Below, piece by piece: positions 37,401 through 47,944 of a stretch of DNA of 64,000 nt. The stretch is taken from the NCBI RefSeq assembly GCF_009730915.1, contig NC_052475.1:32053016-32117015 (forward strand), written 5' to 3'. The DNA comes from Dioscorea cayenensis subsp. rotundata (taxonomy: Eukaryota > Streptophyta > Magnoliopsida > Dioscoreales > Dioscoreaceae). The translations under genes were made by a program, and so were the position numbers. The stretch's first letter is position 1; each line of letters starts with the position of its first letter. The notes beneath the pieces are model-generated. The model saw only the letters and a program-made list of their open reading frames with translations, was not told the DNA's origin and ran no database searches.

Positions 37401-40400
37401 AGATTGCTTGAAGACGGAAACCCTCCAAAACGAACCGCCATGGTAAGATCCTATTCAAAATCAACCAACACCTTTTTACTTGATTTTAGAACCAGACCGA
37501 ATGAGTTCTAGCCTCAGATTCAGAGCTGGAGCTCCTAAAAATTTGACTTGAATTAATGGCTTCTCAAGCATGTTAAGGTAGGTGCTCAGTCATTTTAAGC
37601 AGCTGATTTACAAGTTGCAAAGAAATCAATCCAAGAAACTGCACTGGTATAACCATGAGTATTTCAGGGAAAAAGAAAAAAAGAAAACACACACACACAC
37701 AAACACACATTAAAACTAATAGGTTTGATAAGGTCAAAGAAAAATACCACAGGATAAGTCAATCTCAATGCAAAATTAGGAGGTATTCCTATCTCATTGA
37801 CAGCCAAGTAGGGATCTGGTGATATAACAGTTCTACATGCATGATTAACCCTCTTTCCCATCATCTTTTGTCTCAAGATACCCGACTTTTTTTCCAAGAG
37901 TTGGCGTATACCACTAGTTTCTCTGTCAGATTTACCTACGAATATAGCAGACACAATATACAAGAGGTGAGAATGGCTTAGAAGAGTCACAAAAACCATG
38001 AGAGAACTGCATATAAAGACAGCAAATGAAAAATGTAAGAGTGAAGATGATAGCAGAAAACATTACAAAAAAGAAGTAAAAAGAAGATTATGAATGCATC
38101 ATTGCAAATAGAAAATGACTCAACCTGGTCATGCTTGTTCAGGTAATAACAAGCCAATGAATCTATGTAGACACTAGCTTTTCTGATCTAAACAGAGATT
38201 TATGCACAGTATAGCAACTAAACATGCATTATCACTGATTGATCATCATGGGCACATACAATTCAGAAGGCTTGCACAGGAGCACAATCCTGATATTATG
38301 TTTGCACAGTGCCATTGTTTTTTGGTTTTATCAAATGGCCAAAAATGGACACAACAATGTAATATTAAGGATTGATGGTTGACCTTCAACTTGCAATGAA
38401 TGATTTCAACCTATGTGTATGAATTGTGAAGTTGTTTTAAGCGATCATGAAAACTTCATCAAAGTAACAGGAAGACGATCAACCAGTAAAATATAGTAAT
38501 TCTGCTATAGGTAAGAAGTAACAATTAAATAAGTTGATATCTTCTCAAAATTTAAATGACCAATATGACAAGAAAAGCTCCATGTTCATAGTCTCCATTT
38601 ACAGCCCATAAAGAAAAATCAAAAATAACTTAAAGTGATTCTATAAGGTGGGACTCACCTAATGCCTTACTGCTATCAAACAAGACATTCACAGTTTGCT
38701 GGAGATCCATCCACTTCCTTACAATATTTGGATTATCAGGACTTTCTGCAATTAACTTGCATAATGTGATGTTGGCCTCCTGCACTTTAATTAATAAAAC
38801 ATTTTGTGGATGCTCCAACACCTAAAATCATGACATAGTATAACTTGGTTATTAATTCATACTCATAAAATTCTGTTGAAAACATAAAGACGATACCCAT
38901 GATGAATTACAAAAAATATGACGAAGAAAAATAAAAAGTCCTTTGAAACCATTAAAAGAAAGTCAAATTGCACTAGAAATAAGATCCTATTCCCATAACA
39001 TGATCAAATGGATAAACCCTTTCAGGCCATGTAAGAGAACCTAGAATTTGCTTCGACAATTATTTACTCTGTAGGAGCCTACGCACTTCTATTTAGACCT
39101 TATGGGTGTGGGTGTAACATCTACATGCTTTATTAGCGATCATTTACTTTAACAATGTTTTGGATTGAGAGCTTGGGAGGGAAAATAAAAGGGGGGCTTA
39201 AGGAGAGTTAGGATGAACCCTCCCCTTATTTGGATAAATGTTTTTACGAAAAAGGTAATTTTGACCCTCCAAAACCATTCAGAACCTTATTTTTTTGGCA
39301 CCCCAAGTTAGAGTGCCAAGAGGAGAGAGAACATCTAAAACATTTAATAACTTTTAAAAAAATTATAATGCCCTCAATTTTTTAATTAATTACAAAACCT
39401 CACTGTATAACAAGAGCATAATTGATAAATCATATTATTATATATCTTTTCTTTTTCCATCCTTAATCAAACAACCTCTTTGTTTTCCTCACTAAAATTT
39501 GATTGTCCAAACAAATGTTCAACCCTTTGCATCCTTCCCCCTCCTTTTTTATCCTTTCCACTTTTTAGATCCAAGCACTATGTTAAAGACTCTATTGCTC
39601 CAACTTCAAACCCCTTGCGACAGAGGTGTGCCACCTTCTCAATCATGTGTATGCTTCTAAATCCATTTCTAAGAAAAACTATAGGTCTTATTTCTCCTAA
39701 GTTTCATTTGGACACAAACAAGATAGGTGATATCCACTCTTAATGTGACATGAGAAATGACAACCTAAAATATCACAAATCCATACAAAATGGTAACTAA
39801 GAATCAAAAATCAAAACTGCAAGAATCTCAGAAACACTTCAAATGCTACATATCATCAAAAGTATTTCAATCTGCCAACAAGCTGCCACAGCATACGAAG
39901 AGGTCAGCAAACAAAGCATCAGCACGTCATAAATCAGAATACTGCCACATACATCTAACAGCAAACAGAAGATAAACCACGAGAGATAATGAGATGCATC
40001 ATCATAGAAAATAAGGTTAAAAATTCAGTATCCCAGCACATTGTGATAATAATTTGCTCACCTTGCCAGTACCATCCCCAGCAGGGGGGCGGAACTTGTT
40101 TGGAGGAACAAGAAGAGCCTTTAGCAAAAACATGGTGTGAGCCTTTTCTGATGATGAATTCAGGCCTCCCTCCTGAATGTCGCAAAGGAGCCTGCAAAAT
40201 AACTTTTCCTTTTCCCACAAGGCTTCCAAAATAAACTCCACCTGGGGAAAATAAAAGAAAAGTCATGTTGAGACAAAACAATGCAGATTCTTAATGAAAG
40301 AAAAAATAGCTCTACTGGAAAGGACATTTAAGCATGTCATGGACCTCTGAAGGAAGTAAATGCTTTCGCCCAGAAGATTCAAATAGTTTTGCGAAATCTT

Positions 40401-43400
40401 GAGGCAGTAAGTCTTTTGATTTGAGCTTAGTGTTCCTTCGTTTCTTAGCAGGAACAGGCAATTCTTCATCAATAAGGGAAACTCCACCTTCTGAAAATGA
40501 ATCCTCATCTTGTGTTTCTTGATCAAGAAGGCACTTTGGTTCATCAACTTCAGTGGATGCCAGACTAAGATTAGAGTCTATTATAAAATTTGCACGTATA
40601 GCTTCTTCACTGATGGTCTATTGAGCAAATACCAAAAAAGATGGTGTAAGATTTCTTCTTAAGTATAAAAATGAAATTTATCAATAGCGTAGCACAAGGG
40701 ATGCTAAGTTGCTGACATGTTCAACCAAGATTTTTATAGCAATGCAACATAAAGGCAAAGACTAGGCAATCATTTCAACTAAGTGATTGCTGATTAAAAC
40801 TTTACATTGGTTAACATCGAGCAAGAATATGAAGAAACAAAACCAATATGCTAATTTTAATTGTATGCCCAAGGCAACATATAGATTTAATGAATCTCAT
40901 ATGCAGGAGGCACATCTTTATCTATATGGAACTCGAACAACATAAAAGAGAAGTAGCATTTTGAACAACCAAAACAATGCTCCTAATACAAAACATGATA
41001 CACAAGCTCAAGATCACAAAAGAAAGCTTGCATTTTCTAGGAGTGGAAGAAAACTAAAGTGAGGAATTTTATAGACAAATCATTTCTTTTCACAAAATAT
41101 AATTTTATGCCTTACTGTCACATAAAAGCTAATCAGAATCCCTAAGCAAGTTACCAAAAATTTATATAAGAGAGGTCTAAAAATAAATGAAACTGTTGGA
41201 AATATAGCCCCACATCGGTTGTGTGATAGAAGTGTAATGGGTTTATATATAGGTAAGCTTATGTAGCACCCATATAGGGCCCACCAATACAAAATATACA
41301 ATCCAACATAGTATCAGAGAAATATAGTGGAGCCCAATATATATATATATATATTAAAAAAAAGAACCTCTGTGACATAAGTAGTGTACAAATCCATGTG
41401 TGTAGGACCTCATGAGACACAAAGTAGTGTACAAGTTTTGGTAAAAACATACCTTTGATGTACAAGTTTGAGCAAGTTCAAACTAACAAAAAAAAAAACC
41501 TAGTTGAACTTGAGAGAGAGTGTTGAAAATATAGTCCCACATCGGTTGTGTGATAGAAGTGTAATGGGTTTATATATAGGTATAGGGGTTGAGCCACTAA
41601 GTCTTGAGATTTTTTGATGTAAGACCCCTAAACTTATGTAGCACCCATATAGGGCCCACTAGTACAAAATATAAAATCTAACAGAAACAAAGAAGAAGAC
41701 ACATGACAATTATTTTATTTCATTTTAATGAACTATACTTCCTTTTTCTAATACCATTGTCAGGGTAAACTAGGTACCAAGGCCACCTAGTGTTAGCTAC
41801 TGAGATAATATTGAAAAAACCAACTACTCCAGAATCTAACAGTTGATTTCAAAAAACTACTTCTACAATTGGGTCTTAGCCAAAACCAGCTGGGGAACCT
41901 CCAAGCCATTTCTTTATATTTAGAACAAAAAACAGTCGCCAACAGATCCTTGTTTAGTACTAAAATTAAGGGCCAGCCACTTCCAACTCAACATATTAAT
42001 CAATAACAAAGGTATTGAATAATAAAGGTTGTTTACCTTGTTAAACCATCCAAATATAGGACTAGTTATTGTTGGATTCCTTTTCTTGCAGTTCTGGCAC
42101 CTCTTGGGGTTTTTAGCCAAGAATTTAGACAAGACCAGAAGAGCCTCTGACTGTTGAAGGGATGTCCATTTTTGTTGTGTCAGATTCTTTGAATCCATAT
42201 CCAAGGCAGCAAGTTTCTTTTTGATTTCCTTTGCAGAAACTGGCTGCTCATCAAAGTTCTTAGCCACAATGGGGTTGCCCTTTATGATTAGCTGCAGTTG
42301 TAAAGCATATTTCTCAACCTGAACATGGCAAGAAGCATATTTACACATCAAGTTAACTAGGTAAATCTCTAAAAGAAATGATAAGAACTGTTAGGAGAAA
42401 AGAATTGTTGAAACAGGGTATATTATATAAATATATATATATACACATATATATATTTACCCTTTCTTCCTTGAACCTAAATCTATGGCAGTGGAAACAA
42501 GTGACTTGGAGCAACCCTTTCAGATTCGCAAAGAGTAACGGATGATACAGAGGTTTCCCAAAGTCAATATGACCATAATGACCAGGGCAACGAACAGAAA
42601 GCTGACCACAAGTTTTACAACTGCATAAAGTAGCATACAAGCCATTGTTCAAATGTCAAAAATCACAACCTCCAAATAATATTTTCAAGGTATCCAAATA
42701 TACACTTATTTATTTCAATGCTTCTTGCGGGTTGTCCCATTAGAACCTAGACTTGTAATGTCAGCAAGTCCAATAGATAATGCAAGATAAAAAAATAAAC
42801 ACATGCATCGAGACAAAGCAAAATCATAAAAAAAAGGAACAGTTCACAAGAGAAAAAAACTATGGGTCAATATTCCCATTAGACCTATTAAGTTTAAATT
42901 ACAAACCTCTACTTACATATTATTAAATAACATTTAAGTTAAAAACACACTGAATATCTAAAATTGAAGCAGCACACATGTGTTCAAGTTGCCACAAACC
43001 GCACAGATGGAAAATGAAAGTCATAATGATGTGAAACTCATACAATATTTTCCAAAATTTTGTGAGGTTCGAATTTCTAACTCACGAGTCAATCTTGTCA
43101 AGCGGACCCAATGCCGGATCATACAGTCCATCCACAATAGGAGCGTCTTTGGCATCAAAAAGATCCGGTTTTGTGATCTTTTTAACACTAATCCTTCTAA
43201 CCTCCTCAGGTGTATAAAAAGTAAAGCGTACTGAATCCACAAAATCAGAGGATGCCTGCAATGGATGCAATCATCAAAACATCACACCAACGCAAATTCA
43301 CTTCAAAAACAATTCAAGAAGCACAATCAACAAACGGTGCAGTAGCTAAACACAAAAGGACAAGTATTAAAGAAATTCTAGTTATTGAAAAAAATAAAAA

Positions 43401-43577
43401 TATAGATTCCCCAATAAATCAAAACTAAATATGGACAAGAAAACGGATTGAATCAATTGAAAACCGAACAAATGATGTCTGTCATAAAGAAACCAAGAAA
43501 CATTGAAACCTAGAACAACATACAGGAGAGGCCTCAGGGGTAGTGAAAGGTACCTCGTCGGATCTCCCGTCAGCCAT
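27977..43577 (-). CDS. NRPA1: DNA-directed RNA polymerase I largest subunit (RPA190/A190)
   Basis: Catalytic subunit of nucleolar RNA polymerase I, which makes the large rRNA precursor (known). Twenty-one exons in gene order: 43554-43577, 43086-43255, 42461-42620, 42037-42318, 40345-40617, 40062-40241, 38659-38821, 37748-37935, 36368-36628, 35923-36011, 35693-35840, 35346-35564, 34952-35217, 34703-34838, 34057-34262, 33280-33482, 30791-30989, 30433-30692, 29717-29857, 28686-29622, 27977-28513. Total about 1680 residues, the usual plant size. Visible: clamp zinc site [18 protein letters not shown], catalytic metal loop [10 protein letters not shown] at about 600-609, bridge helix [12 protein letters not shown] then [14 protein letters not shown], trigger-loop region [20 protein letters not shown], and an acidic insertion at about 1298-1440. 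Exon 13 is one base short (266, expected 267) near 34980, where MSRLFT-type sequence loses frame. All other exons keep phase. A TRIM element lies in intron 4. Confidence 0.95.
28884..29027 (-). repeat. Three 48-bp tandem repeats coding 16-residue acidic units in NRPA1
   Basis: Within NRPA1 exon 20, three contiguous in-frame copies encode [32 protein letters not shown] and [16 protein letters not shown]. The consensus is DED-V-GGK-LNSD-D. They lie at the end of an Asp/Glu-rich segment inserted after the trigger-loop region, at about residues 1389-1436. Copies differ by several substitutions, so the expansion is not recent. Confidence 0.92.
30990..33279. other. Large intron 16 of NRPA1
   Basis: This 2.3-kb intron separates the two bridge-helix exons. 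The part at about 32340-33115 differs in texture: it contains CCAAACCAAACC and GTTCAGTT-type motifs near both ends and a more balanced base composition inside, as if a repeat had inserted. I found no clean terminal repeats or target duplication. Short frames here lack any recognisable product. Confidence 0.5.
34423..34452. repeat. (AC)n microsatellite in NRPA1 intron 14
   Basis: About 15 perfect AC units. A second, shorter AC-rich tract lies in intron 8 at about 37686-37708. No wider structure is attached. Confidence 0.9.
41194..41683 (+). mobile_element. TRIM (terminal-repeat retrotransposon in miniature) in NRPA1 intron 4
   Basis: Two LTRs, 41194-41308 and 41521-41683, start TGTTG and end AACA. 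Both contain ATATAG(C/T)CCCACATCGG and end with CATATAGGGCCCAC plus AAATATA-rich sequence. The left LTR is followed at 41309 by TAGTATCAGAG, a near match to the primer-binding site for initiator tRNA-Met. The right LTR is preceded by the purine tract CTTGAGAGAGAG at 41509-41520. A perfect 5-bp target duplication GAAAC flanks the element (41189-41193 and 41684-41688). It is 490 bp with no coding capacity, so it is non-autonomous. The left LTR lacks about 48 bp present in the right. It lies antisense to NRPA1. Confidence 0.93.
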
Positions 43578-43681
43578 GGCTGGAGCTCAGGGATCAATGA
43601 GAAGAAGGAGCTCCGGCGCGCTTGTGAGCTCTTGGGGTTTAGGGTTTTAGATTTGTACAAGTTGCAAAAAGACTAGGGTTT

Positions 43682-44490
43682 TGAATAATATGCATAAAAA
43701 TATTTAAAATAACTTAATATAATATTTGCGCAAATACCCTTGGAAACTTCATATTTTCAGACTATAAAAAAAAATTTCTCATAAGTTCTGAAGTTAAATT
43801 TTTCAAGGAGGTCATTATGTTATGATCGATTTTCATTTTGATCATCGTATTTCAATTTATATCTTTTTGTTCATGATGTATTTATTTCTTTTCACCGGAC
43901 GGTTACTCATGGATTTTCAGCTAATTTTAACTAAAGTAACATCCGGAGATGACACGTCAAATTATATAAGAGTGTTTTCATAAGGCTAACTGGACTGGAC
44001 ACATCAGCCATGTACCATGTCCTGAGAATATTAACAAACTAGAATGGTTAGGGTTATGAAAAAGAAATATTTTTATATAATATAAAGCGGCATCTCCGAG
44101 TTGCCACGTTAGTTAAAATTGAGTATAAATCTATACATGATTGCCCGATAAAATAAATTTACTAAAAATATACAAAATAAAATACAGTAATTAAAATAAA
44201 AATTGGTCATAATACAATGGCCTCCATAAAATTTACATTCGAATGAATCACTAGAGTTTTGAATAAAAAAACGCATAAAAGCAATATTAATATAATATTT
44301 GCACATACACCCTTGGAAACTTCATATTTGCAAACTATGAAAAAAAAATTCTCATAAGTTCCGAAAGAATCACCAGGGTATTGAATAAAAATGCATAAAA
44401 CTATTAATATAATTTTTTGCAAATATACACTTAGAAACTTCATATTTTCAAACTATGAACAAAATTTTCTCATAAGTTCCGAATTAATCA
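43682..44490. repeat. Three degenerate copies of an approximately 115-bp repeat
   Basis: Related segments lie at about 43682-43790, 44255-44362 and 44370-44485. Each has GAATAA-rich sequence, ATGCATAAAA, TTAATATAATATTTGC, then CCCTTGGAAACTTCATATTT (or a close variant), an ACTATGAA block and CTCATAAGTTC(C/T)GA. The last two copies are adjacent. The first is separated by about 460 bp of unrelated sequence. They lie upstream of NRPA1. Confidence 0.8.
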
Positions 44491-44562
44491 CTAATTTATT
44501 TATAGTGTGTTTTTATAAAAATAATATTTTTTTCATAAATTCCTAAAACGTCCTTTGGAAAG

Positions 44563-44621
44563 TTTGCTCCAAATTTTTTTTTTAAAAAAAAAATGGATAA
44601 ACCGCATTCATTTTTGCTCCA
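44563..44621 (-). mobile_element. Severely truncated retroposon tail with target duplication
   Basis: TTTGCTCCA occurs at 44563-44571 and 44613-44621. Between them is a T-run, an A-run, then ATGGATAAACCGCATTCAT. Read on the - strand this is a short unique piece with GGTTTATCCAT followed by a homopolymer tail, flanked by a 9-bp target duplication. It resembles the tails at 13561, 13937 and about 50860, suggesting 5'-truncated copies of one LINE or SINE family. Confidence 0.5.
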
Positions 44622-45174
44622 TATATTTGGCTTGTTAAAGTCAATATTTTGTTGAATTTTCTTTTCATATTTATTTTATTAAATAATTTTACAAAATAAA
44701 TACTCAAAACAATGTGCACATATATATATACATATATATATATATGTGTGTGAACTCTTCGAGGCCAAAAGTTAGCACAAAATTAATACCATCTCATACA
44801 TCGCAAATATCATGAGCAACAAAAGAAGCTTTTGATTAAAGAGAGGCGGATAGTCAGTAAGCTTTTCATGAAGGCAAAAATTCTCAAGTTATTTAAAGGT
44901 CTTCGGGCCGGGTCGGATCAAGAGACCCAATATAGATATTTATTATTTTTTAATAAATAATTATATTAAAAAGCATTGATATTTGTATAAATTAAGCTTC
45001 TCAAATAAATCTACCAGAAAAGATAAACAATAAAATGGTTATATTATTTATATTAATTATAAATTTTTAAAGTAATAGGCTTGGAAAGAGTTCGGCCCGA
45101 AAACCCGGCCCGTTTACAGCAGCATAAAAGAATGACAGTTAAAAACTTTGGAGCAAAATATCAGGAAAAGGGTC

Positions 45175-45180
45175 TATAAA
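45175..45180 (+). promoter_or_regulatory. TATA box of the polygalacturonase gene
   Basis: TATAAA in the context GGTCTATAAAGAGAG, 53 bases before the start codon. This would place transcription start near 45205 and give a short leader of about 25-30 bases. Position and context are typical, but no transcript evidence is available. Confidence 0.6.
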
Positions 45181-45232
45181 GAGAGCAGAACTAAGTCATA
45201 CCATTCTTTGAGAGAAACACAACAATAATAAA

Positions 45233-47944
45233 ATGAAAGGTTTTAGTTTGAGAAGTGGAAAAATATTTGTTTTTGTTTTATGGATATTATTATCAATGAA
45301 TGAATTCATGTTATTTTCAGCTAAAGTTTTCAATGTGAAGAAGTTTGGAGCTGTTGGAGATGGAAAGACTGACAGTACTAAGGTACATACACTAATCATC
45401 ATACCATTCTATATTTGTATATAACTTGTATGTAAACTTAGTATTTAATTTAGTTTTTTTTGCATTTCTATAATGCTATTTATATGTTCAAAAACATCAA
45501 ATTAAATATTTGCTATTTGTAAGGTATATATACATGGAAATATCATTCTCATTGATATATATATATATATATATATATAATAGGCTTTTGAGATAGCATG
45601 GAAAAAAGCATGCAAAAATAGAGGGAAACCAAGAGTTGTGATACCTGAAGGAGTGTTTCTTATAAGGCCATTGGTGTTAAGAGGACCATGCAAGAGTCAT
45701 AAGATGCATGTTCATGTTGAAGGGGTGGTAAAAGCACCAATAAATATAACAGTGTTCAAGAACAAAAAGGAATGGATTCTTTTTCAACATGTCGAAAGGG
45801 TGATCGTCTCTGGCTACGGCAAATTCGACGGCCGAGGAGCCTTCGCTTGGCCTCTCAACCAATGTACTAAGCAGAAACATTGCAATTTTCTTCCTTCGGT
45901 ATGTATTTGTTTTTTAATAATGATTTTTGTATTTTTATAAACCTGAAAGAAAAAAATTAAATTGAATATGAATTTCTTGTTATGATTAAAAAATGATTGT
46001 TTGTTCATGTTTTTTTTGTTCTCCTTGCATGGTTGTAAAAGTCAATAAAGTTCAACTATGTCACAAATGGAACAATTCAAGGCATTTCATCAGTAAATAG
46101 CAAGTCATTCCATTTGTCTATCCATAACTCAAAGCACATCAAACTCCATGATATCAAAATCAGTGCACCGGAGGATAGTCCCAATACTGATGGAATCCAT
46201 ATCACAGACTCAAGCAATGTAACTATTACAAGATCTATCATTGGTGAGATACTAATCAAACCTCTAATTTTTTGTAAAAATAGATTACTAAATAATAATG
46301 TAATTCATACTAATTAAAAAAAAAAAGAAAAAAAAAAAAAAGAAAAAAAGACAATGGCTATTATTCATTTGAAAAAAAAAAAAATCTAATTTATTACATG
46401 AATAGTATTATTTGTAAATGTATATAAACAAACACATTAATATACAACAGGAACGGGAGACGATTGCATCTCGATCGGGCCGGGTAGCCGGAGAGTGTTG
46501 ATCTCCGGCGTGTTTTGCGGGCCGGGACACGGGATAAGTGTAGGTAGCTTAGGAAGGTATGAGAATGAGAGAGATGTTGTAGGATTAAGGGTGAGAAATT
46601 GCACCCTTACAGGCACAAGAAATGGAGTGAGGGTGAAAACATGGCCAGCTTCTCCAAAGAGCTCTGCTTCTCATTTGGTCTTTGAAGACATTCTCATGAA
46701 CAATGTCCACAACCCCATCTTCATTGACCAAAACTACTCTCCATATGGCCCTTCTAAAAAACAGGTACTATTATTATTATTATATATTTTTTTTTTGGTA
46801 CGTAATGAGGCTTTTTTTAAAAAATATTATTTTTTTAATTAATTACTAAAATAGGTATTTTTAGAATTATTTACCAAATTAGGCATTTTTATTTTTTTAA
46901 TATTAAATTTTAATTTTTTTTAATAGTTGTGGGTCCCACTGATTTTTTAATATTAAAATTTTATTTTTTAAAAAAATCGATAGGTCCCACTAATTTTTTT
47001 AATATTAAAAATTTATTTTTTTAAAACTGAGATGGGTCCCTACTAGCTTTTTTTAAAATTAAAAAAACAATTTTCTACACTAAAACCCTTATCGTTTCAT
47101 AAAAATTTTTTTACAATTAGCTTTTTATTCCCAAACTTCTACTTTCACTAATCCCTAACGAGATAAAAAAATTATAGGGTAATATTCAGCTTTAAAAAAA
47201 TTTAAAAGATAAAAAAATTGTTGTAGTTAAAATTTTTTATATACATAAAAATTAAAAATTATCTCCAATATCATAAAAATTAAAATTATCTCCAATATTA
47301 GAATAATCAAAGATGTAATTGTTAGGGTAGGTGGAGAGTATTATTGGGGGTTGATGGGATGAATTATTGGTGGCACCTACCCCATTCACAAGAGCTATTA
47401 GATCTAATTCATCATAACCATCCATTTGTTGTGGTTAAAAAATTAGCGGGACCTGCCAATTTTTTAAAAAAAATAAAATTTTAATATTAAAAAACCAGTG
47501 AAACCCACAACTATTAAAAAAAATTTAAAATTTAATATTAAAAAAATAAAAATGCCTAATTTGGTAAATAATTCTAAAAATACCTATTTTAGTAATTAAT
47601 TAAAAAATAATAATATTTTTAAAAAAAAAGCCACGGAATGATATGTTATTATGTTAAAAATTAAAGCTAGCTATCATTTTGTATAACATTATATGTTTTT
47701 TTTTTCTATATGGCAGAGACCATCAGAGGTTCAAATAAGAAAGGTAAGGTTTGATAAGATTAGGGGGACATCAGCATCAAAGGTGGCAGTGAGACTCATG
47801 TGTAGCAAGGCAGTGCCATGCCAAGATGTTGAGCTAAGTGACATTGATTTGAGGTACCATGAACTAGGCCAAAGCACACTGGCTTCTTGTGCTAATGTTC
47901 ATGGTGTTTCCAAAGGCCTTTTGAAACCTCCTCCTTGCTTTTAA
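45233..47944 (+). CDS. Secreted polygalacturonase / exopolygalacturonase-like (GH28)
   Basis: GH28 enzymes hydrolyse alpha-1,4-galacturonan in pectin of the cell wall (known). Five exons: 45233-45382, 45584-45898, 46042-46243, 46451-46764, 47717-47944. All are GT-AG and in phase, giving 402 residues. A hydrophobic signal peptide covers about residues 8-30 (IFVFVLWILLSMNEFMLFSA). The family start KVFNVKKFGAVGDGKTD follows at about 31. The four GH28 motifs are intact: NTDG at 203-206, GDD at 225-227, GPGHG at 246-250 and RVK at 283-285, so it should be active. The C-terminus has the paired cysteines typical of plant members. The divergent neighbour NRPA1 suggests no functional link. Intron 4 (952 bp) holds an 824-bp foldback element. 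Whether it is an exo- or endo-enzyme cannot be settled from sequence alone. Confidence 0.95.
46809..47632. mobile_element. Long-TIR foldback element, Mutator-like MITE type, in polygalacturonase intron 4
   Basis: This 824-bp element has terminal inverted repeats of roughly 190 bp with high identity. Both ends read GGCTTTTTTT inwards, then AATTAATTACTAAAATAGGT and TTACCAAATTAGGCATTTTT. It is flanked by near-identical 9-bp sequences, ACGTAATGA (46800-46808) and ACGGAATGA (47633-47641). Long TIRs plus a 9-bp target duplication are the mark of Mutator-like elements (known). The left arm also carries short internal repeats containing GGTCCCACT about 60 bp apart. No transposase frame is present. 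It fills most of the intron without touching the splice sites. Confidence 0.85.

Larger units (their letters stand above)
43578..45232. promoter_or_regulatory. Shared intergenic region between divergent NRPA1 and polygalacturonase genes
   Basis: The 1.65 kb between the two start codons must hold both promoters. On the NRPA1 side the leader is short, and two copies of AAACCCTA-type sequence (AACCCTAAAACCCT, reverse of TAGGGTTTTAG) lie near 43640-43680. This telo-box motif is common in plant ribosome-biogenesis promoters (known). The middle carries three degenerate tandem repeats and a small retroposon. On the polygalacturonase side a TATA box lies at 45175-45180. Confidence 0.6.
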
